Assembly: GCA_902580275.1 (NCBI GenBank)
Contig: CACHJZ010000002.1
Location: 168,334 to 232,333 of the forward strand
Reading direction: 5' to 3'
Source of the DNA: an uncultured Pelagibacteraceae bacterium
GTDB taxonomy: Bacteria > Pseudomonadota > Alphaproteobacteria > Pelagibacterales > Pelagibacteraceae
DNA length: 64,000 bases
In this document: positions 29,595-37,509 of the stretch, in pieces
How positions within the stretch are numbered: position 1 is the first letter of the stretch
Layout of the letters: each line of letters starts with the position of its first letter
Notes under the pieces: generated by a model
The model's input: the letters and a program-made list of their open reading frames with translations, nothing else
The model's database searches: none
Told to the model about the DNA's origin: nothing
Program-made: the position numbers and the translations under genes

Positions 29595-30056
29595 TTATTT
29601 TAATTTTCTTTTACCCAAAGGATCGTTTATCTTCTGTCTCATACTTGATAGAAAATCATACACAAAAGATCTTTTCCTATATACTGGATCTGTTAAATTT
29701 TCAGAAAATTCTAATTTATTCATATCATTTTTTTTGTACAATTTTTTTGAAGCAAGTAATCCTACCTCATTAAGTTCAAGAACTAGAACATTATTTACTA
29801 ATAATTTTTCTTTACCTAAATAATGTAATTTTCCCGTCGAAATCTTTCTTTCAATATATATCCACACATCATTATCAAATGTACTTTTGGTAGATGGTCT
29901 ACCTAAGAGTTTTAAAACGTCATTTTTGTTTGTTTTATTAATTGTTAGTTTTTGATGTTTTTTCTCTAAAAAATGTACACCATGGTGTTTAACAACTTTA
30001 TTGAATGAACAGTTTAAAATAAATATAAATATGAAGATTAAATAAAAATTTTTCAT
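29595..30056 (-). CDS. bamE: BamE/SmpA/OmlA family outer-membrane assembly lipoprotein
   Basis: 153 aa. The lipoprotein signal IFIFILNCS puts the lipidated cysteine at residue 16. The SmpA/OmlA domain shows NKNDVLKLLGRPST (about 42) and DNDVWIYIERK. Small subunit of the BAM complex that inserts beta-barrel proteins. Its ATG and the ATG of the divergent gene overlap in the tetramer CATG at 30054-30057, so its leader must lie inside that neighbour. Confidence 0.88.
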   Translation of the reverse strand: MKNFYLIFIFIFILNCSFNKVVKHHGVHFLEKKHQKLTINKTNKNDVLKLLGRPSTKSTFDNDVWIYIERKISTGKLHYLGKEKLLVNNVLVLELNEVGLLASKKLYKKNDMNKLEFSENLTDPVYRKRSFVYDFLSSMRQKINDPLGKRKLK

Positions 30057-30531
30057 GACTAATAAAAATTACATAAATATTTATAACAATTTAATTAAAT
30101 ACTCTAGAAATAAATCCATTTTTACTTTTTTTACTGAAAAAGACACTTTTTCAGACAGACTTTTAATATTCTTATTTCATTTTGCTTTTTTTTTAAGAGA
30201 ATATAAAAAAACAGAAAAAAAAGAATTACTACAAGATGTTTTTGATTATATTTTTAGAGAGTTAGAAATTAGCATAAGGGAAATTGGTTATGGCGATGCA
30301 TCGATTAATAAAAGAATGAAGACATATGTAAATTCATTATATTCAATTTTGGAGAAAATTGAATATTGGGAAAAACTCAAATTATCGGAAAAAAATGAAA
30401 TTTTTAAAAGTTTTTTCAATTATGATGGAGATGTTTCAAATTTGATTGAATATTTTGATAAATATGAGCTTTTTCTAAAAAAAAAATCTTTTAATTTATT
30501 CTTAAACGGTGTAATTAATTTAGAAATTTAG
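30055..30531 (+). CDS. Ubiquinol-cytochrome c chaperone (CBP3/UQCC1) family protein
   Basis: 158 aa. Matches the bacterial CBP3 family by the pattern [20 protein letters not shown] (about 33) and [26 protein letters not shown] (about 66; the usual form is FDDMDRSLREMGVGDLGVGKRV). Believed to help assemble the cytochrome bc1 complex. The position between bamE and rpmF is the conserved alphaproteobacterial order, although the usual YceD/DUF177 gene between this and rpmF is missing. Start codon overlaps that of bamE on the other strand. Confidence 0.8.
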   Translation: MTNKNYINIYNNLIKYSRNKSIFTFFTEKDTFSDRLLIFLFHFAFFLREYKKTEKKELLQDVFDYIFRELEISIREIGYGDASINKRMKTYVNSLYSILEKIEYWEKLKLSEKNEIFKSFFNYDGDVSNLIEYFDKYELFLKKKSFNLFLNGVINLEI

Positions 30532-30533
30532 TT

Positions 30534-30713
30534 ATGGCTGTACCAAAACGTAAAACATCAAAATCTAGAGCTGGCAAAAGAAGATCTCATTTGGGACTCA
30601 CTTCCAAAAATATAGTTGAAGACAAAAAAAGTGGAGAATACCGGTTGTCACATCATTTAGATCTGAAAACTGGTATGTATAAAGGTCGACAAGTTTTAGA
30701 CCCAAAAGAATAA
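30534..30713 (+). CDS. rpmF: 50S ribosomal protein L32
   Basis: 59 aa, absent from the ORF track because it is short. Reads [19 protein letters not shown], then [20 protein letters not shown], which is L32 of the alphaproteobacterial type without zinc cysteines. Two bases follow the previous stop, and plsX follows after 18 bp, as is usual. Confidence 0.96.
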   Translation: MAVPKRKTSKSRAGKRRSHLGLTSKNIVEDKKSGEYRLSHHLDLKTGMYKGRQVLDPKE

Positions 30714-30731
30714 ATCACATATAATATTTTA

Positions 30732-31745
30732 ATGGATAAAAATATTACTATTGCTGTAGATGCAATGGGTGGAGATGGAGCACCAAAAAAAATTATTGAT
30801 GGTATTAATGACCATGCAAATAAATCAAATAATGTAAAATACTTAATATTTGGAAATAAGGATATTATAGTCAATCATTTACCAAATTCATTAAATAAAA
30901 ATTGTTTTGAGATTATTGATACAAAAAATAAAGTTGAAGGTAAAGATACACCTCTAGAGGCAGCTAAAAGAGGAAAAGATACTAGTATGTGGCTTTCAAT
31001 TGAAAGTGTAAAAAATAAAAAAGCAGATATAGTTATATCTGCAGGTAATACTGGAGCATTATTAGTTATATCTAAACTAAATCTTAAAATGATTGAAAGT
31101 ATAGATAAGCCTGCATTATCAGCATTGTGGCCTAATAAAATTGGTATGAGTGTTGTTTTAGATCTTGGTGCTAATATAGAGTGTAGTGAAAAAAATTTAA
31201 TAGATTTTTCTATTATGGGTGCATCTATATTTAAATCATTATACCCAAATGAAAAAGCAAAAGTGGCACTGTTAAATATTGGATCTGAGGAGATAAAGGG
31301 TAATGATGTATTAAAAAATACATATCAAAAACTATCAAAAATCAAAAACTCAAATTTTGATTTCGAGGGTTTTATTGAGGGAAATGAACTAATGAATGGA
31401 AATGTTAATGTAATAGTATCAGATGGTTTTACTGGTAATGTGGCACTAAAAACTGCTGAGGGAACGGCAAATTTTATTACAAATGAACTAAAAAAAATAT
31501 TTAAAAAAAATCTTTTAGGTAAATTATCTGGAATAATCAACTATCTAAATCTTAAAGCATTCAAAAAAAGATTAGATCCTAGGCAATATAATGGTGCTAT
31601 ATTTATCGGATTAGATTCACCTGTTGTTAAAAGTCATGGTGCAACAGATTATATAGGCTTTTCAAATTCTTTGAGTGTTTGTGAAAAGATTGTACGAGGA
31701 GATCTTATAAAAAAAATTAAAGATAATATTTATCGTGAGAATTAA
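30732..31745 (+). CDS. plsX: Phosphate acyltransferase PlsX
   Basis: 337 aa. Makes acyl phosphate from acyl-ACP for phospholipid synthesis. N-terminal ITIAVDAMGGDGAPKKI, then VISAGNTGALLVIS (about 98) and FIGLDSPVVKSHGATD near the end. In most proteobacteria fabH follows, but here ihfA starts 11 bp before the plsX stop. Confidence 0.96.
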   Translation: MDKNITIAVDAMGGDGAPKKIIDGINDHANKSNNVKYLIFGNKDIIVNHLPNSLNKNCFEIIDTKNKVEGKDTPLEAAKRGKDTSMWLSIESVKNKKADIVISAGNTGALLVISKLNLKMIESIDKPALSALWPNKIGMSVVLDLGANIECSEKNLIDFSIMGASIFKSLYPNEKAKVALLNIGSEEIKGNDVLKNTYQKLSKIKNSNFDFEGFIEGNELMNGNVNVIVSDGFTGNVALKTAEGTANFITNELKKIFKKNLLGKLSGIINYLNLKAFKKRLDPRQYNGAIFIGLDSPVVKSHGATDYIGFSNSLSVCEKIVRGDLIKKIKDNIYREN

Positions 31746-32037
31746 TCTTACCAAAAAAGAAATAATTAATTCTATTTATATGCAAATTGGATTGCCAAAA
31801 AAGGTATTAGAAAATTTATTCGACGATATTTTCGATGTAATTGTTGAAAATTTAATTAATTACAGAAAGGTCAAAATAAGTAATTTTGGAACCTTTACAA
31901 TACATAATAAAAAAAGCAGACCTGGATTTAATTTCAAAACAAGTGAAAAAAAAGTTATTTCACAGCGTAATGTAGTTTTATTTAAACCATCAAAAGAATT
32001 AAAACATTTTATCAATAGTAACAATGAAATTAAGTAA
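31735..32037 (+). CDS. ihfA: Integration host factor alpha subunit
   Basis: 100 aa nucleoid protein of the HU/IHF family. The DNA-binding signature reads KVKISNFGTFTIHNKKSRPGFNFKT (seen in two parts), and the C-terminal VISQRNVVLFKPSKEL is typical. The GTG start at 31735 overlaps plsX by 11 bp. IHF is also a common cofactor of tyrosine recombinases such as the one at 41.8 kb. Confidence 0.92.
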   Translation: MRINLTKKEIINSIYMQIGLPKKVLENLFDDIFDVIVENLINYRKVKISNFGTFTIHNKKSRPGFNFKTSEKKVISQRNVVLFKPSKELKHFINSNNEIK

Positions 32038-32395
32038 TGCATATAAGACTATTGGTGAAGTAGCAGAATTATTAAATCTCAAAGACAAAAAAAATGGCAA
32101 GTTAAATACTCATGTTATTAGATTTTGGGAAAAAGAATTTAAACAAATAAAGCCAAAAAAAATAAATAATAAAAGAAGATATTATGATAAGAAAAATATT
32201 GATTTACTAATAATGATTAAATTCTTATTAAAAGACAAAGGTATGACTATCAAGGGTGTTAAAAAAGTTCTTAATGATAAAAGATTTAATCTTGACGGTG
32301 AGGAAAATCTGCCTATAAGTATGTTTGAAAATAATTTAAAAATTAAACTAATTAAAATTTCAAATATTTTAAAAGAATTAAAAAATATAAAATAA
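32024..32395 (+). CDS. MerR family transcriptional regulator
   Basis: 123 aa. N-terminal winged helix-turn-helix of the MerR type: YKTIGEVAELLN, THVIRFWEKEF, INNKRRYYDKKNIDLLIMIKFLL and GMTIKGVKKVL. The C-terminal coiled coil is short and has no metal cysteines. In alphaproteobacteria a MerR gene of this kind regularly follows ihfA; its target is not known to me. Overlaps ihfA by 14 bp and rpmG by one base. Confidence 0.87.
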   Translation: MKLSNAYKTIGEVAELLNLKDKKNGKLNTHVIRFWEKEFKQIKPKKINNKRRYYDKKNIDLLIMIKFLLKDKGMTIKGVKKVLNDKRFNLDGEENLPISMFENNLKIKLIKISNILKELKNIK

Positions 32396-32586
32396 TGGCA
32401 AAAAAAACTCATGTAAAAGTTCGTTTAGTTCCTGAAACTAAACCTGATAGCCCTTTTTTCTACTATGTTAAAAAACCTGCTGGTGGAGAGAAAGCGAAAG
32501 TTAAACTTAAAGCAAGAAAGTATAACCCATCTACACGAAAACATGAAATATTTATAGAAAAAAAATTACCACCTCACAGTAAATAA
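32395..32586 (+). CDS. rpmG: 50S ribosomal protein L33
   Basis: 63 aa. MAKKTHVKVRLVPE, FFYYVKKP and LKARKYNPSTRKHEIFIEKKL match L33 of the zinc-free alphaproteobacterial type. Its ATG shares the final A of the merR stop (TAATG). The C-terminal LPPHSK tail is slightly longer than usual. Confidence 0.93.
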   Translation: MAKKTHVKVRLVPETKPDSPFFYYVKKPAGGEKAKVKLKARKYNPSTRKHEIFIEKKLPPHSK

Positions 32587-32587
32587 A

Positions 32588-32878
32588 TTATTTTTTTTTA
32601 AAAATTCTTCTCTCATAATTAATGTAGGACCATATCATATTTTTCCATATTCTGTTTGTTATTTTAGGATCAATATTTTTTGAGATAGATTTTCTTTTAA
32701 TTTTTTTTAAAATTATTGAAATTCTTTTTTTATCTACAATTTCATTTTTATATTGTTTAAGTTTAACTACTTCTTTTACTAGATGTGTCCTTACTTTAAT
32801 AATATCAATTAACTTATTATCTAATTTATCCAGTTTTCTTCTCAAAATATTAAGTTTTTTTTTATTTTTTGGCGACAT
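32588..32878 (-). CDS. Chorismate mutase, AroQ type
   Basis: 96 aa all-helical protein. The three-helix AroQ pattern shows LDKLDNKLIDIIKVRTHLVKEVVKLK, then IVDKKRISIILKKIKRK and a last helix ending WKNMIWSYINYE. Catalytic basic residues (R in KVRTHL, K in VVKLK, R in DKKRIS) are in place. Converts chorismate to prephenate for phenylalanine and tyrosine. It stands alone, on the opposite strand to its neighbours. Confidence 0.88.
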   Translation of the reverse strand: MSPKNKKKLNILRRKLDKLDNKLIDIIKVRTHLVKEVVKLKQYKNEIVDKKRISIILKKIKRKSISKNIDPKITNRIWKNMIWSYINYERRIFKKK

Positions 32879-32921
32879 TTATTCAATTGGTTTTAATAAA
32901 AATTAATATATTTATCTAATT

Positions 32922-33941
32922 ATGTATATAGAGAATCTTGCTCTAAGAAAAAGTATTTCTTCTTGGCTTTTATTTATGTTTTGGATCATTTCTATAATGA
33001 TTGTTGTAGGTGGCCTAACAAGACTCACCGACTCTGGTTTATCTATAACTGAGTGGGAATTATTCGCTGGTTTTCTTCCGCCTTTAAACGATAACTCTTG
33101 GAACAAATATTTCGATTTATATAAAGAAATCCCAGAATTTAAGTTACAAAATTACGATATGACAATGAATGAATTTAAAATAATATTCTGGTGGGAATGG
33201 ATACACCGTTTTCTCGGCAGATTGATTGGTATCACTTTTCTAATCCCTTTAATTTATTTTACCTACCGAACAGGTTTTAAGAAAATGTTAAATTTATATA
33301 TGATTTTTCTATTAATTTGTTTTCAGGGTTTTATTGGCTGGTACATGGTTTCTAGTGGTCTAGTAGATAGAGTTGATGTTAGTCATTTTAGATTAGCAGT
33401 TCATCTAATGATTGCGTTTATTATACTCTCACTAATTTTTTGGAATTATTTAGATCTTAAAGGTTTAATACCAGCAGATAAAAATATTAATTTTAACTTA
33501 TCTCTACTTTTATTAATTGTTGTGTATGCTCAAATAACAATAGGGGCATTTGTATCTGGAATGGATGCTGGCACTATATATAATACCTGGCCTTTGATGG
33601 GTTCAAACTATTTTCCTGACGATAACAAAATTTCTAACTTATTTTCATTATCAGCTTTTAACGATGCATCATTAGTACAATTTTTGCATAGAAATTTAGC
33701 TTATTTAATTATATTTATTTATCTTTATATTTTTTTTAAAATTTATCGTTATGATATTAAAAGATTATACACATCAATTAACCTGATTGGTTTATTCCTT
33801 ATAATTCAAGTAATTCTGGGAATTCTAACTTTGTTACATGGTGCACAGATATATTTAGCATCTATGCACCAAATAAGTTCTATTTTTTTAGTTAGCTCTT
33901 GTATTTATTTTTTGTATTTAAATAAACAAATTTCTAACTAA
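32922..33941 (+). CDS. ctaA: Heme A synthase (COX15/CtaA)
   Basis: 339 aa, eight hydrophobic helices. Hydroxylates the C8 methyl of heme O to a formyl group, making heme A for cytochrome aa3 oxidase. Histidine-bearing motifs: WWEWIHRFLGRLIG (about 90), HFRLAVHLMIAF (about 155), FLHRNLAYLI (about 251) and LLHGAQIYLASMHQ (about 308). GGLTRLTDSGLSITEWE near the N-terminus is characteristic. The last 8 bp overlap the convergent metY. Confidence 0.96.
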   Translation: MYIENLALRKSISSWLLFMFWIISIMIVVGGLTRLTDSGLSITEWELFAGFLPPLNDNSWNKYFDLYKEIPEFKLQNYDMTMNEFKIIFWWEWIHRFLGRLIGITFLIPLIYFTYRTGFKKMLNLYMIFLLICFQGFIGWYMVSSGLVDRVDVSHFRLAVHLMIAFIILSLIFWNYLDLKGLIPADKNINFNLSLLLLIVVYAQITIGAFVSGMDAGTIYNTWPLMGSNYFPDDNKISNLFSLSAFNDASLVQFLHRNLAYLIIFIYLYIFFKIYRYDIKRLYTSINLIGLFLIIQVILGILTLLHGAQIYLASMHQISSIFLVSSCIYFLYLNKQISN

Positions 33942-35262
33942 CAGCCTTTAGACTTGGTTTTCCTGATGCATCTAAAGCTTGCTTTAAATCTGCTATTATA
34001 TCATCTGGATGTTCTATTCCAATTGATAGTCTAACATATCCTGGTGTAACACCAGCAGCTAAAAGTTCTTCAGGCGTCAATTGACTGTGTGTTGTTGTAG
34101 CAGGATGAATAGCAAGACTTCTAGCATCACCAATATTTGCTACATGATAAAACATTTTTAAAGCCTCAATAAATTTCTTACCAGCTTCAACACCACCTTT
34201 AACCTCAATACCCACTAAGGCTCCATTGCCACCAGAAAAGTATTTCTTGGTTCTATCTCCGATCGCACCTTTATGAAGAGTAGGGTAGATTACACGTTCA
34301 ACATTTTTATGTTTTTGAAGAAAATCTACAACTTTTGTGGCATTAGAGCAATGTTGTTGCATTCTTAAAGGAGCTGTTTCAAGACCTTGAATAATTCCCC
34401 AAGCATTATCAGGCGCCAAAGGTGCTCCTAAGTCTCTTAGTAAACATACTCTAGCTCTTACAGCAAATGAAACATTTGCTCCAGTTAATTGAGGAACTAC
34501 TTCACCCCATTTCGCACCTCCATAACTCATATCCGGCTCATTAAACAATGGTTGTCTTTTAGGATCAGCAGTCCAATCGAAATTTCCACCATCAACTAAG
34601 CAGCCACCTATAACTGTTCCATGACCACCAATAAACTTAGTCAATGAGTGAACTACTACTGCAGCACCATGATCAAGAGGTTTGCATATAATTGGTGCAG
34701 CAGTGTTATCCATTATAAGTGGTATATTATGTTTTCTACCTATGTCCGATACTTCTTTGATAGGAAAAACACGCAAAGCTGGATTTGGTAAAGTCTCTGC
34801 ATAAAAGCATCTTGTTTTTTCATCAATTGCTTTTTCAAAGTTTTTAGGATCTGATGGATCTGCATATCTTACTTCTATACCTAATTTCTTTAATGTATGA
34901 GTAAATAAATTTACAGTACCTCCATATAAATCTGTAGAACTTACAAAATTATCACCAGCCTGACACACGTTGACTATTGCAAAGGTAGATGCTGCTTGTC
35001 CAGATCCAACACTAACACAAGCTAGTCCATTTTCTAAAGCTGCAACTCTTTTTTCAAGCACATCATTTGTTGGATTCATTATTCTTGTATATATGTTTCC
35101 AAATTCCTTAAGTGCAAACAAATTTGCTGCATGACCTGTATTATTGAATTGATATGAAGTTGTTCTGTATATTGGAACAGCTACAGCGGTAGTTGCTGGA
35201 TCACTTCTATAATCTCCACCATGTAACGCTATAGTTTCCGGATTTTTTGATTGTTTTGACAT
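33934..35262 (-). CDS. metY: O-acetylhomoserine aminocarboxypropyltransferase (sulfhydrylase)
   Basis: 442 aa PLP enzyme of the Cys/Met metabolism family. Makes homocysteine (or methionine directly) from O-acetylhomoserine and sulfide (or methanethiol). The PLP lysine is in VVHSLTKFIGGHG (about 207). N-terminal IALHGGDYRSDPATTA, ALENGLACVSVGSGQAA and NPTNDVLEKR are typical. The leader carries a strong Shine-Dalgarno GGGAGG seven bases before the ATG. The 149-bp gap to rplM has room for a regulatory leader, but I could not fit a known SAM riboswitch to it. Confidence 0.95.
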   Translation of the reverse strand: MSKQSKNPETIALHGGDYRSDPATTAVAVPIYRTTSYQFNNTGHAANLFALKEFGNIYTRIMNPTNDVLEKRVAALENGLACVSVGSGQAASTFAIVNVCQAGDNFVSSTDLYGGTVNLFTHTLKKLGIEVRYADPSDPKNFEKAIDEKTRCFYAETLPNPALRVFPIKEVSDIGRKHNIPLIMDNTAAPIICKPLDHGAAVVVHSLTKFIGGHGTVIGGCLVDGGNFDWTADPKRQPLFNEPDMSYGGAKWGEVVPQLTGANVSFAVRARVCLLRDLGAPLAPDNAWGIIQGLETAPLRMQQHCSNATKVVDFLQKHKNVERVIYPTLHKGAIGDRTKKYFSGGNGALVGIEVKGGVEAGKKFIEALKMFYHVANIGDARSLAIHPATTTHSQLTPEELLAAGVTPGYVRLSIGIEHPDDIIADLKQALDASGKPSLKAVS

Positions 35263-35373
35263 TAATTTCCTCCCTTTTTAAATTTTTATTTTATTACAGC
35301 TAGCCTCAATGTCCAATTTTTCAAAAAACCTTAACTTATGGGGTATTTTCGACATCAAAATACAACCTATTAA

Positions 35374-35402
35374 TTGACATACTAAATAATTAAAAGTATT
35401 AA
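35374..35402 (+). promoter_or_regulatory. Candidate sigma70 promoter of rplM-rpsI
   Basis: TTGACA at 35374-35379 and TATTAA at 35397-35402 are separated by exactly 17 bp. The predicted transcription start falls within about 2 to 4 bases of the rplM ATG at 35412, with no Shine-Dalgarno between, so the mRNA would be leaderless or nearly so. The motif is seen; its use is inferred. Confidence 0.55.
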
Positions 35403-35411
35403 TCCCAGCGA

Positions 35412-35873
35412 ATGACTAAATTTTTAAAAAAATCCGAAATCAAATCGAATTGGGTAGAAATAGACGCTAAAAATGCTGTAGTTGGTCGATTAGCTACAGT
35501 CATAACAAAAATTCTTAGAGGAAAAAATAAAAATACTTTCTCACCTCATGTAGATCATGGTGATTTCGTTGTTGTAAAAAATGTAGAAAAAATTAGATTT
35601 ACTGGTAGTAAATTCCAAAATAAAAAATATTATAAACATACTGGGTATCCAGGCGGTATTAAAGAAACCACACCACAAAAACTTAGTGAGAAAAATAAAC
35701 CAGAAGAAATATTAAAATTGGCTGTAAAAAGAATGTTACCTGGTGGAGTTTTGTCAAAAAACCAATTAAAAAAATTAAAAATATATTCTGGTGAAGATCA
35801 TCCACATTCAGCACAAAATCCCCAGATAATAGATTTAACTAAAATGAATAGTAAAAACACAATTAGAAACTAA
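35412..35873 (+). CDS. rplM: 50S ribosomal protein L13
   Basis: 153 aa, full length. WVEIDAKNAVVGRLAT near the N-terminus, the signature region VKRMLPGGVLSKNQLKKLKIY (about 110) and GEDHPHSAQNP are diagnostic. Co-transcribed with rpsI one base downstream, the universal pairing. A TTGACA promoter lies directly upstream and no Shine-Dalgarno is visible. Confidence 0.97.
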   Translation: MTKFLKKSEIKSNWVEIDAKNAVVGRLATVITKILRGKNKNTFSPHVDHGDFVVVKNVEKIRFTGSKFQNKKYYKHTGYPGGIKETTPQKLSEKNKPEEILKLAVKRMLPGGVLSKNQLKKLKIYSGEDHPHSAQNPQIIDLTKMNSKNTIRN

Positions 35874-35874
35874 T

Positions 35875-36282
35875 ATGGAAACTGACATAAGTTTTAAAGA
35901 TAGTAAATACGCGACAGGTAAAAGAAAAACTTCTATTGCTAGAATTTGGTTAAAAAAAGGAACAGGTAAAATTGTTGTAAATGGAAAAAATTACGATAGC
36001 TACTTCAAGAGAGCTAGTCATAAAATGCAATTATTAAGACCTTTTGAAATACTAAATCAAGCAACCTCTTATGATGTCAAATGCAAGGTTAAAGGTGGTG
36101 GACTAACAGGTCAAGTTGGTGCAATGGTTCACGGTATCTCAAAAGCTTTAGTTATGATGGACTCAGAAAGCAAATCTACTCTAAAAAAAGAAAAATTAAC
36201 CACGAGAGATTCAAGGGCTGTAGAAAGAAAAAAATACGGCCATAGAAAAGCTAGAAGAAGTTTTCAGTTTTCTAAAAGATAA
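35875..36282 (+). CDS. rpsI: 30S ribosomal protein S9
   Basis: 135 aa. YATGKRKTSIARIWLKKGTG at the N-terminus and VERKKYGHRKARRSFQFSKR at the C-terminus are the S9 signatures. The C-terminal KR contacts P-site tRNA. It follows rplM after a single base. A short T-run follows the stop, but I see no clear terminator hairpin. Confidence 0.97.
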   Translation: METDISFKDSKYATGKRKTSIARIWLKKGTGKIVVNGKNYDSYFKRASHKMQLLRPFEILNQATSYDVKCKVKGGGLTGQVGAMVHGISKALVMMDSESKSTLKKEKLTTRDSRAVERKKYGHRKARRSFQFSKR

Positions 36283-36316
36283 TTTTTTTTTCAATATAAA
36301 CTGTTATAGTTACATA

Positions 36317-37336
36317 ATGTCTAAAATGAATGTTTTAATTGCAGGAGCTACAGGCTATCTTGGTAATGAATTAATTAAAATTTTAGTTAAACATAGAAAA
36401 ATTAAAATTAAATACTTATGTGGAAATAATTCAGTAGGAAAAAAAATTACAGATTTTGACAAATCTATTAAATCTAAACTTCCAAAAATTAGCAGGATTA
36501 CTAAATCTAAGATTAATGAATGTGATATAATTTTTACTGCGCTTCCTAATGGTGAGGCTCAAATTATTTCTAAAAAATTAAATAAACATAATGTTTTAAT
36601 TGATCTGTCCGGAGATTTTAGGTTAAAAAATTCTAATGATTATTTAAAATGGTATAAGCGGAAACATAAAGCCATACATAATATTAAAAATAGTATTTAC
36701 CTCTTACCTGAATTATCCAAATTAAAGCTAAATAAATATCAAATTATATCCTGCCCAGGATGCTATCCTACTTCAATACTATTACCATTAGTACCATTAA
36801 TTAAAAATAAACTTATAAAAACTAATAACGTTATTATTGACTCAAAATCAGGGTATTCTGGTGCGGGTCGAGGTGTACATAAAAAATTTAAAGATAAGAA
36901 TTTATATGAGTCTCTAAGTGCTTATGGAATAAGTTTGCATCGTCATAATTCAGAAATTTTACAAGAGCTGAATGCATATACTAATAGAAATATTAAATTT
37001 ACTTTTACACCACATTTAACACCAATGTTTCGAGGAATATTAAGTACTATTTATATTGATTTGAATAAAAATATTAATCAAAATAACGTGATAAATTCGC
37101 TTAGACAATTTTACAAAGGAAAAACATTTATTAAGATTGCAAATAAAGATGCTCTATTAAGCACTAATGACGTGCTAGGTACAAATAAATGTATTATATC
37201 TGTTTGTAAATCAAAGTATAAAGATAAAATTATTTTATTATCTGCTATAGATAATTTAATTAAAGGTGGATCAGGTCAAGCAATACAAAACATGAATTTA
37301 AGATTTGGTTTTAATGAAAGAGAAGGTATTAAATGA
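36317..37336 (+). CDS. argC: N-acetyl-gamma-glutamyl-phosphate reductase
   Basis: 339 aa. Third step of arginine synthesis. NADP-binding NVLIAGATGYLGNELIKIL, active-site cysteine SCPGCYPTSILLPL (about 150), then GISLHRHNSEIL and FTFTPHLTPMFRGI. Its stop overlaps the start of the small lipoprotein gene as ATGA. A start three codons later (36326) is equally possible. Confidence 0.95.
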   Translation: MSKMNVLIAGATGYLGNELIKILVKHRKIKIKYLCGNNSVGKKITDFDKSIKSKLPKISRITKSKINECDIIFTALPNGEAQIISKKLNKHNVLIDLSGDFRLKNSNDYLKWYKRKHKAIHNIKNSIYLLPELSKLKLNKYQIISCPGCYPTSILLPLVPLIKNKLIKTNNVIIDSKSGYSGAGRGVHKKFKDKNLYESLSAYGISLHRHNSEILQELNAYTNRNIKFTFTPHLTPMFRGILSTIYIDLNKNINQNNVINSLRQFYKGKTFIKIANKDALLSTNDVLGTNKCIISVCKSKYKDKIILLSAIDNLIKGGSGQAIQNMNLRFGFNEREGIK

Positions 37337-37509
37337 TAAGATTTATTATATTGATCTTGTTTTTATTAAACTCATGTTCTCAAAATGATAAGAACATTGT
37401 GTCAAAATCTGTCGATTTTAGTAATTTTTATAATCTAAGTATTGATGAATATAAAAAAAAACTTGAAGATTATAATAAATCAAAAAATTATCCAAATATA
37501 GATAAATGA
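37333..37509 (+). CDS. Small putative lipoprotein, 58 aa
   Basis: Below the size cut of the ORF track. MIRFIILILFLLNSCSQ has a short basic start, a hydrophobic core and a lipobox-like LNSC, so lipidation at Cys15 is likely. The mature part is small, polar and Lys/Asn-rich, with no domain I recognise. It is joined by 4-bp overlaps to argC upstream and hom downstream, which strongly supports translation. Small lipoproteins such as LptM-like proteins are a possibility, but nothing in the sequence proves it. Confidence 0.7.
   Translation: MIRFIILILFLLNSCSQNDKNIVSKSVDFSNFYNLSIDEYKKKLEDYNKSKNYPNIDK

Noticed and set aside
35263-35411. SAM-II or SAM-V riboswitch upstream of metY
   Set aside because: The tail AAAAAGGGAGG is suggestive, but I could not place stem P1 and the pseudoknot with correct pairing, so it is listed only as a lead and not as a feature.
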